From positions 56,773,034-56,837,033 of the forward strand of contig OX419762.1 of NCBI GenBank assembly GCA_948567375.1: DNA of 64,000 bases. Reading direction: 5' to 3'. The notes under the pieces are model-generated. The model was not told where the DNA came from and did not search any database. It saw only the letters and a program-made list of their open reading frames with translations. Below are positions 11,824-22,349 of this stretch, piece by piece; positions within the stretch are counted from its first letter, which is position 1; each line of letters starts with the position of its first letter. The position numbers were made by a program, and so were the translations under genes. The DNA is from Lunularia cruciata (lineage: Eukaryota > Streptophyta > Marchantiopsida > Lunulariales > Lunulariaceae).

Positions 11824-14277
11824 ATGGAGTTTTTTGGAGATTCCAAAGGAGTTAGCCCTGTAGTACGCATTGGGTTTACTCGGGGTGGTGTTCAGTATCA
11901 GCCTGTATCTCAGGTCCCAATGAGGGAGGAGATTGACTCTAAGTTGGAGTTCGACATAGTAGTTGATTCAGTTGAGAGTGCACTTGGTGTGTCCACACCG
12001 TTGTTGTGGGACATGGACAAGATTTATGGGGCCTCCAAAGGCCCTAGGCATTACTCTGGTATAGTGGGTACCATTGAGTTGGATGACTTCATCCAAGAGT
12101 TCGATAGTTGGTGTGATCTGCAGCAGATGCGGAACCCAACTTTGTTCACACCCTTCATGGCATGGAAGAGGTTGTTTCAACATCTGGAGGGTCCGCCGAT
12201 GGATGACTACCATGAGTTCAGGAGAGCTCATTTGGAGGAGATCGAGTTATGGAGACAGTAGTGGTCTCCACACTATGTCTCCATCACTTCAGGCTCGATG
12301 GCCAGGAGTAGATCGGCTGTACCTACGAGTTCTAGCTCGAGTAGTGTTGGTGGAGCTAGTGGAGGTGCACTAGCTGGAGATAGTGCTACTACGAGTGGAG
12401 GTACCGCTACAGGAGGTAGTGTGGTACCGGGGTTTAACCCCATGGTGGAGTTCTTCCTATGTTTGAGGTAGAACTACCAGGGAGTGCGGACTGACAAGCT
12501 GAGGAGCTTGCATGAGTTCCAGCGGAAGGCTGGAGAGAGCCTACGCGAGGCATACACTCGCATGAGGCGGCTGATTAGTTTCACTCAGGGAGTTACTGAG
12601 GCCCAGGCAGTCCAATTTTGGTATGGGATACTGGACAGGGAGTTGCGACGTAGAGTTCGTGATGCTACGTTGTTGCAGGCTACTTTGCCCACTTTGGCAG
12701 TAGACTTTGGTTTGGCTGAGCGTATTGAGCTCAATATGGTGGAGGAGAGAGTAGTGACATCTGGATTTGGTAGGAAGACCTCATCCACGGCTATGACTTC
12801 TTCTAGAGTGCAGCAAAGTACACCATGCCTAGTTGGTTTTCAAGGACAGGGTGGATAGCCCAGATCCTATAGAGCGAGTGGAGGGCCTAGTGGAGTTAGA
12901 CCCTTACCCTCATTTTTGGGTCAACAGCAACCAGTGAGTGGTGGTGTTGCTTGTTGGACTTGTGGTGGACCTCACCATCGGAGAGAGTGTACTCAAGGCA
13001 GCGGACCTGATACCTTTGGTGCATCACAGCCATCACAAAGTCAGTGTGAGCACTGCCACAGATTTGGTCACACTAGTGACCGGTGTTTTGACCTACACCC
13101 GGAGTTACGGAGTGGTAGGGCTGCTATGGCAGGTAGTAGAGGAGCTCCAGTTCATGGAGGACGAGGTGGTAGAGGTGGTGGTAGAGGATCCACACCTAGT
13201 AGGGGTGCAGTACCTGCCCTTACTTCTGACATAGCTATGGCTACTCGGATTGAGCAGTTGGAGCAGAGATTAGCTAGTATGGCTATTGCTCAGAGGAGAT
13301 CAAATTCGGGTGCTGAGGCTTCCACCTCATATGCTGGTGATAGAGATGCTTTGGACTTCATGTGCGGAGCAGCCCAGGTGGATGCATCTGCAACAGTGAC
13401 TAGGAGTGCAGTATGTGCTCCAGAGCCTAGAGGAGCATCAGTGGAGTTGGATCCATAGAGAGGAGAGGTTGGGAGACAGGTCAGACTTCCCCAGTCTTTC
13501 ACGCTATCAGAGGCATTGTAGACAACATCCATGGTTCCGAGACATCCCAGTGCAGGTCTGGTAGGTGGTGATGGAGTACCTGATGGACTACCTGCTAGTC
13601 AGCCACCTACTACTACACAGACTGAGTCTAGCATGATGTTGGGAGCGGCTCAGCTGATTATGCAACATCCTTTGTTTTCAGCCAGTGACATGTTTACATT
13701 GGGAGTTGACCCAGCCCCAGTGTTCCGGTTGGCTGCCACGTTGTGTGAGAGTAGGGATGGTGCAGTTTTTACTACTAGAGCAGAGGTGGTTGGTAGTAAA
13801 GCTGACTTGGTTGAGGAGCATGGGATCCATTCAGCGACCAGTGGTTTATGGCAGGCAGTAGCGGCTAGACTGGAGGAGTTGCCAGCTAGACCGGCCTTTG
13901 AGAGAGCGCGGTTTACACCTGGTGTTGTTCTATTGGATAACCAGAGGGGGATTTTTTGTTTGGTGGGACCTTCAGGGAAGGTCTATACACCACAAAGAGT
14001 CTTGTTAGACTCTGGTGCGCAGCCCCTTATGTTGGGGAAGGCTGCAGTTGTCGGTCTGGAGTTACGGAAGACGGATGTGGAGAGGTGTCCATTTCAGATC
14101 CAGACATCTCTTGGTGGCGGTTCGACACAGTACATCACACGTGGAGAGCTTGTTGTCCAGGTTCAGCCTAGTCATTCGACTGATAGCTCGGTGGTGAGAG
14201 CTCAGGCTATTGCGACGATAGCTGAGTCATATGATGTGCTATCAAGTTCTCTAGTTGTAAATTTGTTGTGTACGTAG
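11824..14277 (+). pseudogene. Ty3/gypsy gag-protease with five in-frame TAG codons, 3' truncated
   Basis: A single frame runs from the ATG at 11824 without a frameshift. It contains a gag segment (FIQEFDSWCDL, FTPFMAWKRLFQHLEG, LREAYTRMRRLISFTQG), a Ser/Gly linker, and two Cys/His knuckles, CWTCGGPHHRREC and CEHCHRFGHTSDRC. A basic GGRGGRGGGRG stretch and then a retropepsin-like segment follow (RVLLDSGAQPLMLG, with the catalytic D-S-G). Five stops interrupt it at 12259, 12469, 12856, 13456 and 13519, and all are TAG. The frame ends in the protease at 14277, where a reversed Copia fragment begins; no reverse transcriptase follows. An intact product would form particles and mature the polyprotein. 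Confidence 0.88.
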
Positions 14278-14283
14278 GTCATT

Positions 14284-14790
14284 GTACCTTAAGCTTCAGC
14301 CCATAATGCTTTTTCAACATTCTGTCTATAAAGCATTGATCTTGCCCCTTCAAATAGTGTGTGGTTTGCTGGCTTTGCACCACCATTTTGCTCCGGAGAA
14401 TAAGGATTCAGACTTTGATGTATGACACTATTAGCATCCTCAACATCTCAATCTTTTTCCATGATTGATCTTGAGTGAAAGACTTGAATTCCTGAAACAT
14501 CAAAGGCGCAGATTCTCTAGTCTATACATCCAAATTCTACTAGTGTAATCATCATCGAAGGTAAGGATATCCCTTGAGTTCACAAGCGAAGGAATGTTTG
14601 TCGGACCACATATATCATAGTGTACTAGTTATAAAGATGATGGGAAGTGATCATCCAATCAGGAATGGTTCTCTATGTTGTTTGCCTCGGATGATCTTTA
14701 CCAGCGTACAACTTTATTTCAAGATGGTTTTGATCCGCTAATTCAAAGGTAGTATTTAGCATAAGTTAGTGTCTTGATAAGGCTCAGGGG
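14284..14790 (-). pseudogene. Copia integrase fragment, reversed
   Basis: Read on the minus strand, broken frames give GKQHREPF, LVHYDICGPTNIPS, SRIWMY, NGGAKPANHT and YRQNVEKALWAEA. These are the pre-integrase tail, the start of the integrase core, and the end of the core of a Copia element. It is unrelated in orientation to the adjoining gypsy gag-protease. Many stops mark it as dead. Confidence 0.75.
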
Positions 14791-15238
14791 TCATCTCTGA
14801 ATAAGGATTCATTTTATATCAGAAACAACTGATTCCATCTTACTAGAGAATCAAAATGATAAGGATTGAATGGAAGTCATGTGAGCCCATAATCTTTTGA
14901 ATTCGAGCAGATGTGAAAATATGTGCATCCATGTAAAGACTTAGCAGACGGATCTCGGACATTCAATAGTGTTTCCTTAGTGATGAATGAATACAATCCA
15001 CAGGGACAAGATCCAATATAAATGAACAATGCATGCAAGCTTGGGATCCAATGGATGTAATCAGAAACGAGAAATTGATGTAATAAGGAACGAGTAGCTG
15101 ACTGAAAGAACGAGTAACTAACTGAAAGAACCAGGAAATCACTTGTAACGGCCGCGATCAAGAAGAACTGGCAAGTCACAAGATCAACGAGAATTGGGGA
15201 ATATCTACTGAGCAAGAAAGGACCAGATGAAGCCTTAC

Positions 15239-15413
15239 TTGGTCCGAACTTGATCAAGAGAACTGAGCCTGGCCCTCGTTCACCTTCGAGAACCTCAACA
15301 CTGGACACGGCCTCAGGCATAAGCTTGGGGAAAAGTGTATTCTGATCCTTCATTGCTAACCACATCGCTGATACAGAAACTCCCAACTGAACTTCATGCT
15401 GGAAGTTAGGCAT
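15239..15413 (-). pseudogene. Bet v 1/PR-10-like gene, exon 1 only
   Basis: The exon starts MPNFQHEVQLGVSVSAMWLA and ends LLIKFGP at a GTAAGG donor, in the same codon phase as the two intact paralogues. The glycine-rich loop reads EGERGPGS. No second exon (the APEGSFVKEKLVS... part) is found between the donor and the Copia scrap at 14790, so the C-terminal two thirds are missing. The open frame continuing to 14877 is intron read-through. The promoter is still similar to that of the neighbour at 17854. It is likely a family copy disabled by the transposon insertions next to it. Confidence 0.8.
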
Positions 15414-15549
15414 TTTCGATTGGGAAGAATTCGAGAGAGCAGCAGTGAAACTTGTTGTATTCGAACAGTAGACAGGCTAATTCGTAAGGAAGTTTTTGTG
15501 TGCTTTGCTGGGAGTGCACAGGATCCTTGTATGAGTAATAGATCGCTGC

Positions 15550-15556
15550 TTTAATA
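15550..15556 (-). promoter_or_regulatory. TATA box of the truncated Bet v 1-like gene
   Basis: TATTAAA on the minus strand, 137 bases before the ATG, within CTCCAGTATTAAAGCAGCGATC-type context. The neighbouring paralogue has CCAGTATTTAAGCGGCGATC at the equivalent place. Confidence 0.6.
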
Positions 15557-15559
15557 CTG

Positions 15560-17100
15560 GAGCAGGGATCAAAAGCCGGCTACAGTTACCATAAGTACTA
15601 ATAAGTCTCTCATGTCTGGTTAACGAGGAGACGAAATGAGAAGCTCCAGCTTCACGTGCGATGTTTGACCGAATGGTCTCCGAACCTTTTCATCCTTCCA
15701 ACTCTTGTTTCTTGCCCCAGACCCTTGTGTACTGATTGGCCCGCTATTCCAGGAAGTCATAAACGATAAGATTCTCTAGCGTCTAGCAAAATCGAGTCAG
15801 AGTCTTCGGCAGTCAACTGAAATCAGAAGAAACTCCCCAATTCTGAGCAGTCCTCGAGAGTCTTCGAGTTCTGGGGGTTGTCACTTGAAGGAATTTCATG
15901 ACCGAATAATTTGACTGGATCCACAAACTGCTTGCCACAGTAATTTGAGCTGCAACTTGGAGTACGTGAGTTTTCACCGACTTCACAGGAATCTCGGCAG
16001 TTTCGCATTCGAGTGTTTACGATGAGTCACGAGTGCACTGGAATACCGAGCCAGATAATAATCTAATAGGAATGGGATTGGAGGATTACTTTCAGCTGTA
16101 TAGTCGCTTGGTCAATTTTCTTCTTGAGTTGCCAGTGAAACTATAATCTAGCTAGTAAATTCGATTGAGTCCTACTCCGAGTGGAACAACTCCACATTTC
16201 GGAAAGACACTACGGAAGAGTACATCTCAACAGAACACAACGGAACTCGTCAACGTGAAGATAAAGAAGAGTTTGATCGATTGTTACATGCACCTAAGCA
16301 TAGAATCTCAACCCAGCAACAGAAACATATCGATCGGACAAAGTATCTGTAGAAACTAGAAGATGGCCGTGGCTTCAAGCATGGGCCCCACAGGCGAGCA
16401 AGTTGATTGACGGGAAACATCTAATCTAAAGTCTAACAACGGACCCAGAGTTTATGTTTTACTGCAGAATACTCTAATACTACACATCCAGGTAGTATGT
16501 GGTCACACAGACTTACAACCTCATCTGAATGTTTTGTGATCCGAAATTCATCTTCTTTTACGAACTACCCATCAAACCATGGGAATTGGTTTTACCCGAA
16601 GCAGCCGACCAAGGATCACCCATTACTCGGGGTGTTAGAATCAGAAATTACATCCGGATACGAACTCAAGAGTACATAGACGAGTTTCTGTTCGGAGTTC
16701 GCATTGTGATAGATTTTAGTTACTTTCGCCACCTGCATAGGATTACCACTTCGGCTGACAGCGTCGATACTTAGATCTTGATTCATTGGTTCAACATAAT
16801 AGGAGCCAAGCACAGATGACAGTTCTGAAGCTGCACCTTTAGAACACTCATTGACTTGCATAATTGCATTTTATTTACAGATTGCTCGTATACATGCACA
16901 TGGTACCGACCATCTACATCATTTTCCCCGATTGTCCGAGGAAATGCACACAGAATAAGCAGAAGAATGGATCAAGCAATTTAGAAATAGTAACCGGGGC
17001 CTACGGTCACTTATCGGCACGAATTCGATCATCTTGAGGACCCAGCTTAAATAACACCAAAATCTTGTAAGCCTGTTATATTAGGGTCGTGGATACCAAG
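15560..17100. other. Intergenic between Bet v 1-like copies
   Basis: No gene supported. A minus-strand frame at 16616-16861 (contains ASELSSVLGSYYVEPMNQDL) looks somewhat protein-like but has no recognisable family or splice partners. Confidence 0.5.
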
Positions 17101-17120
17101 GAGATTCGGAAAGAACCGAT

Positions 17121-17854
17121 TTAAGCCTTCTTCACGTGCTCCTCCAGTGCCTTGAAGGTGTGAGTGACTCCTCCCTTCGTCTGTGCAATTGCCTCAGTGG
17201 CATCCTTCTCAGATCCGCCCTCGTATTCCCCTTTAAATTCAAGTTTGGATTTGTCGTCACCGAGTGGAGTAAGCTTAATGGTGGTCACCCACTTGGTGAA
17301 GCCGAATTGAGCCTTATGTCCTCCCTCTAATTCCTCTGATACAACGGTGAAGCTTGCATGGTCGATACTCACGAGCTTCTCTTTCACGAATGATCCCTCA
17401 GGAGCCTCTGCAGGACCACAAACACACGATTCAGCACATTGTAGCGCAGGTTGATCTAAGACTGTTCTTTCTACGTCCATTTCTCCATGAATGTCATCCT
17501 TTTGGCATTTAGATTAGAAGCAGATTGCATTGCTACCACATTTACGACCACGTGTACAGATCTTGGAATTTGGAATGAGAGAATTCAGTCATTTGCGAAT
17601 AGATTAGAACGGACACACATGTCATCCCAGTTACGAGAAATCTAGAACAAGGAAAGGAACCATGAAATTAAATCCATACTTGATCCGAACTTGATCAAGC
17701 GAACTGAGCCTGGCTGTCCTTCTCCTTCGAGATTCTCAATGCTGGAAATCGCCTCGGGTATCAGCTTGGGGAAGAGTGTGTTCTGGTCCTTCATTGCCAA
17801 CCAGAGGGAGGATGCAGAAACTCCCAATTCAACCTCATGCTGGAATGAAGGCAT
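17121..17854 (-). CDS. Bet v 1/PR-10-like ligand-binding protein
   Basis: Two exons, 17854-17680 and 17407-17121, join in phase 1 to give 153 residues, the usual Bet v 1 length. The intron position, inside a codon near residue 59, matches the single conserved intron of PR-10 genes (near codon 62). The start MPSFQHEVELGV is preceded by untranslated sequence; an ATG at 18016 in the same frame lies upstream of the TATA box and is not used. The glycine-rich loop is EGEGQPGS, followed by VRLIKFG. Exon 2 gives APEGSFVKEKLVSID, a beta-sheet core and a C-terminal helix ending ALEEHVKKA. The family folds into a hydrophobic cavity that binds small lipophilic molecules in the cytosol; the ligand here is unknown. 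Paralogues lie at 15413 and 22147. Confidence 0.88.
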
Positions 17855-17981
17855 TGTCGATTTAGAAGATTTCGAACGAAAGAATGTGGAGAGTGGGGGA
17901 TCCTTGGGAGAGAAAACGAATTTAGCAAGTGCTTGCTTGTACTGCAGTGGATGGATGCTTGAACTGGTGCTGGATCGCCGC

Positions 17982-17988
17982 TTAAATA
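17982..17988 (-). promoter_or_regulatory. TATA box of the 17854 gene
   Basis: TATTTAA on the minus strand, 128 bases before the ATG, in sequence conserved with the 15413 paralogue. Confidence 0.65.
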
Positions 17989-18039
17989 CTGGACGCAGAG
18001 ACCAAAAGGCGCTCACAGGTACTGTAGTTATTATCTAAG

Positions 18040-21000
18040 CAGTGAAACACGGACTTGATCTCTGCTGTCTGACGAACCAGTACAGTAGAAAAAAAAGAAA
18101 AGCTTGGACTTCACGTGGGATGTTTGACTGGATGGTTTTAGAACCTTCTGATTCTTTTGGATCTTCCATTATAGCGAGATAATACTGGGGACTACTTTGA
18201 CGCAGCGTGGCACATATTGTCTTAGCACAGAACTTATAATCACCCAGCTGAGTTTAATGTCAAGGAAGGCACAAGATCTTTACACGTTCATGACTTGGAA
18301 CTTCTTCTTCTTGAAACAGATGTTCATTGTCGGGTGGCTAGCCCTTTGTTGGAAGAACAGAGGCGACGGATAATGCTAAGGAGCCTGCACTTCACTTGCG
18401 ATCTGAAACTTAAAGCCAATCACATAAACCTTTTGGTCCATTAAGAAGTAGTAGATGGTAAAAGCTTCCGGGAGGAATGAGACGAGTTTCGTCACGGGGA
18501 AAGACAGAAGTCTGAGCTTGAAGTTACACGCGGACTCTCCACTGACAGACTTTTCAACATTAAAGAAAGGGTCCCATTCAGAGTTGTTTGACAATTTGTG
18601 TCCTGACCAGATGCATGAGGAGGATAATTCTAACGCATATTGTGGAATATGTCAACTCAGCAATGCTCATACTTCTTTTGTAGCTCACATATGATCTCCA
18701 GCTAACGTAAGTGCATCTGACAACGAATGAGAAAAATGGCTACTGGACCACCAACCATGAGTAGCTTGCGTCATCGGCACTCCTCACTGGATCGAAGGAA
18801 GGAGCAGTTGACCGAACCGGTCCAGATGGATCAGGTGGCCTTCTACACTTTGTCGAAATTTCGGCCCACGATAAGAGTTTGAGTCATCGGTCGCCATCAC
18901 CTGCGTTTTGACCAGTGTCTTGTGTAGTGCACGGAAGAAGATAAAAATATCAATAGTTGAAGGTACAAACAGATTTTATAAGCAAATGACACAGACTAGC
19001 CGTCAACGCATAGCATCGAGTTGATGGAATTGTTTGGGTTAATGTTGATCGTTTGAAACTGCATTTGAGATGGTAGTATATCGAGTTGATGGGATTGTCT
19101 CTCTTAAATCTGTTGAAATTACATGTCAGATGGTAACATAAATGGTAGTTGAGGTTGGTATAGCTATTGCCGTATAGTAATAGAAGTTAGGATTTGCACA
19201 CCGCACCCGGTCCGTGACTGCGCTCGTTAAAGTTTGCACAAAGTATCGATTCTTTATATATAGGGTCTTACCTTTCCAATGTACTTATTCCATATGATAT
19301 GCTGGCAGTAGAGTCTAGGGAGGTTGAGCACCCAGGATGTGAGAGTCTCAGTCGGGAAAGGCAGCCCAACACGTCCAAAGCGTTTTATGAATTTACAACT
19401 TATATACCCATTTATAACTAATCTATTCCTCATTCTAACCTCCAAGTAATCTATTCATCATTCCTCACCTTATGTCTAATCTGTAGTCAATAGAAGTCAA
19501 CAAAAGTCAATGAAACTACTTTGAGTAACTTTTTAGTTTATTCTGTTTTCTGCAAATGATATGTGTTGTACAATTAATGTGTAGATTTCCTTCAGTTTCA
19601 CATAATAATAATCACGGACACGCGTCTCCTTGGACATCCAATAAGGACACGTGTCTGTTTGCAGTGACAGAAGTGACAGATTATTGTTGGTCTTTCTGCC
19701 CATCGGGTCGAGTGACAGATTATTTTTGGCGGTTTAATATAGATTGAAAGACTAGAAAAGATCGAGACATAGACAGAGATAATGTAAACAAGAATCAATT
19801 GTGAGAAATGTCATTGCATTAACAGATTCAACAGGAGATTTTGCTTATTTTTAAATTTCAAATGATTGTTGTCTTCACAGCATTGAACAATGAGGAGAAT
19901 TCACTAATTTGGAAATCTAAGATGGTGGTCAATTTTAAGTCAAAGAGGCATACAGCGAAGGTTGTGACTGTGCGAGAAGATAGAATCTCGTTCTGATTGA
20001 TTTCCACCGACTTAGCTTCTTTGTATCTAGACGATATTAAGTGCGCTTGGAGGTAACTTCCTGTTTACGCTGTCAGATCTTCTTCTCGGAATCTCCCGAC
20101 TCGAGACTCTAAGGATTCGATGCTTTCTGAAACATTCCGGCGCAATCATGCGTGCAATTTTCAGCGTACGGGACCTGCTGCTGGAATCTGCGATTGTCGG
20201 GTCATGTTGCCAAAACCTCGCAGAGATATCCTGCTGTCGCGTCCTCTTTATACGAAAGACATTAATAGCGAAACAGGAGAGATGTGGGAAACCGATTGAC
20301 ACAAGAAACAAGAAGGAACGCCTTCCAACATCACTACTCATCTCTTCTCGCATTTCGTCTGAAGGCTAGAGACTTTGGTCACCGTACCTCACATGTCAAC
20401 ATATGCCGAGCCCATTCTAAGATGCAAGCGTAGCCACAATCAGCTCCACAAGTTCTGAGTCCAGGGTACTGTACATCCATCGTATACTCATGTTTAAAGA
20501 AGTCGTTGAAAAGAAAGCGTCTTTGAAAGTTGAAGCAATGTCAATGCTACTGTTACGTACAGTAGGAGAGCATTATGAGATTTTGCAGTTAATGAGTTCA
20601 GTACCGTCCATCAATCTGCCAAATGTTGGAAATATAGCGAACTTCTTGTGCTTCTAACAGCTCTCTCTCTCTCCAGAAATTCGTCTCCAGATCGTACAGA
20701 TGCTGACCGGATCTCTACATCTCGGCACTCAAGATGTTTCCGCAATCCAGTTCTCGTGACCGTAATTGGTGACCGTGTTCGAGATTAATACAGTTCTTAA
20801 TTAGCTGAACCCTACAGTCCCAGCTACAACCCAGGACCAATTCGATTATCTAGGACGAAAACTGATAACTGGCTAGGCCAATTTTAAAGCAGTGGATAAG
20901 CAGTAACCTCTTCATATATAGTACCCGGAGTGAGAAGTTGGTTGCATACTGGTGAATTGCTGCTTTAAACGCAACGCGATGGTTTAAACGCAACGTGAGC

Positions 21001-21400
21001 TGAAAGGAACTGGTACAATGACCATTGATAAAATGAATTGACAACTCGTGCTATTAAGCTCGGGATGACCCACACCTTCCATTCTCAATCGCTTAGAATA
21101 CGACCTTCTGTTCGACAATCGACCTTATCCTGAACAAATCGGCACATTTCATCACGAAAGTGGCAGCCCCATACATTGAATCGACAGTTCCCGGAGAATC
21201 TTCATGAACAAAAGCATTTTTCTCATGGCTGAATATACACTGTAACATAGTCAAAGAATATAATGCAAGGATCAAGAAGGTCCAGAAGGGATCCTTCTTA
21301 GAAAACAAAACACAATGTAAACTAAAAATTCCAGGATAGAAGGAGAATGCTGAGGGAGACAGTCATTGAGGTATTTTGTACATAACACCTTAAAAGGCAA
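18040..21400. other. Intergenic region, no gene supported
   Basis: Only short frames are seen. It includes a degenerate tandem duplication at 19014-19141 and a direct repeat GTGACAGATTATT at about 19674 and 19711. The minus frame at 18376-18594 is weakly protein-like, but nothing supports it. Confidence 0.5.
19014..19141. repeat. Degenerate tandem duplication, unit about 65 bases
   Basis: ATCGAGTTGATGG.ATTGT recurs about 67 bases apart, each copy ending ..GATGGTA.CAT-like sequence. Confidence 0.6.
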
Positions 21401-21409
21401 AGCACTCGA

Positions 21410-22147
21410 CTAGCCATTGCAAGTGACTTTCAGATATTCTTCCAGCTCTTTGAAAGCTTTCATGCCTGCCTCCTTGGCCTTCTCAACGGCCCTTGAAACC
21501 TCGCTCTTCTTGCTACCGCCCTCGTAGAATGTGGCAAAGTTCAATCTGGATCTGTCAGGACCTACCGGAATCACCCTCGTGGTGTGGACCCACCGGCTGA
21601 AACCCTGATCAAGGTGCCCTCCTTCAACCTCTTCACCAGTAGCCGTGTATCCTGGGTCGTAAAGCGTCACAAGCTTCTCTTTCACAAAGGTTCCTTCAAC
21701 AGCGACTTTGGAACGAGAAAAGAACGATTTTTTCTTTTCTGTTTTCGATCACCACACATGGACACTAAGAGTTCTTAACTCAAGCCAATTTGAGTAAGAC
21801 AATGCATTCTGAGGCAGAATATCTGCCCTAATCCATATGACAGAGCTTTGATTTCATACCGAATGGCCATAGTTCACGCTATTTAGTGTTTACTGCTCGA
21901 ATTTTATGCTACTAACTTGGTGACAGTAAGATTGCCTGATGGACTAGAGATTGGAGAGTGCAAACTTACTCGGGCCAAACTTGATGAGGCGGATTGAGCC
22001 GGGCTGTCCTTCAACACCTTCGAGGTGCTCAATACTGACGATGCACTCGGGTAAGATTTTGGGGAAAATCGTGTCCTGCTCCTTCAGAGCCGCCCAGACC
22101 GAAGGTGCAGATACCTCCAATTCAACCTCACACTCGAACGTAGGCAT
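21410..22147 (-). CDS. Bet v 1/PR-10-like ligand-binding protein
   Basis: Exons 22147-21970 and 21705-21410 join in the same phase-1 position as the 17854 gene, giving 157 residues. It starts MPTFECEVELEVSAPSVW, has the loop EGVEGQPGS and IRLIKFGP, then VEGTFVKEKLVTLYD and a C-terminal helix (EAGMKAFKELEEYLKV). It is clearly more diverged from the other two copies than they are from each other. I chose the ATG at 22147 because it aligns with the paralogue starts; the frame is open further upstream to 22339 with no family similarity. Expected to be a small cytosolic ligand-binding protein; the ligand is unknown. Confidence 0.87.
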
Positions 22148-22349
22148 TTCCGACACGTAGTTCTCGAACCTCGGCAGGATCAACGGATTCTGTAGTGCAC
22201 TGAACAGGCGGATGATTGCAACATTAAGATGCGACTGAGAGAGAAAAGGTTGGTTTCTCAAACATGTGTTATGGTGAGTTGTAGTGGTTGTTTCGTGTGC
22301 CGTGGGCCCATGAAGTCCAAGAGTTACGTAACAGCTCACGCTACTTGAC

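Noticed and set aside
11968-12231. Minus-strand frame inside gag
   Set aside because: Shadow of the gypsy gag frame, which has clear zinc knuckles and protease on the plus strand.
14877-15238. Continuation of the 15413 frame to a 178-residue protein
   Set aside because: The family similarity ends exactly at a GTAAGG donor shared with two paralogues; the rest is intron read-through.
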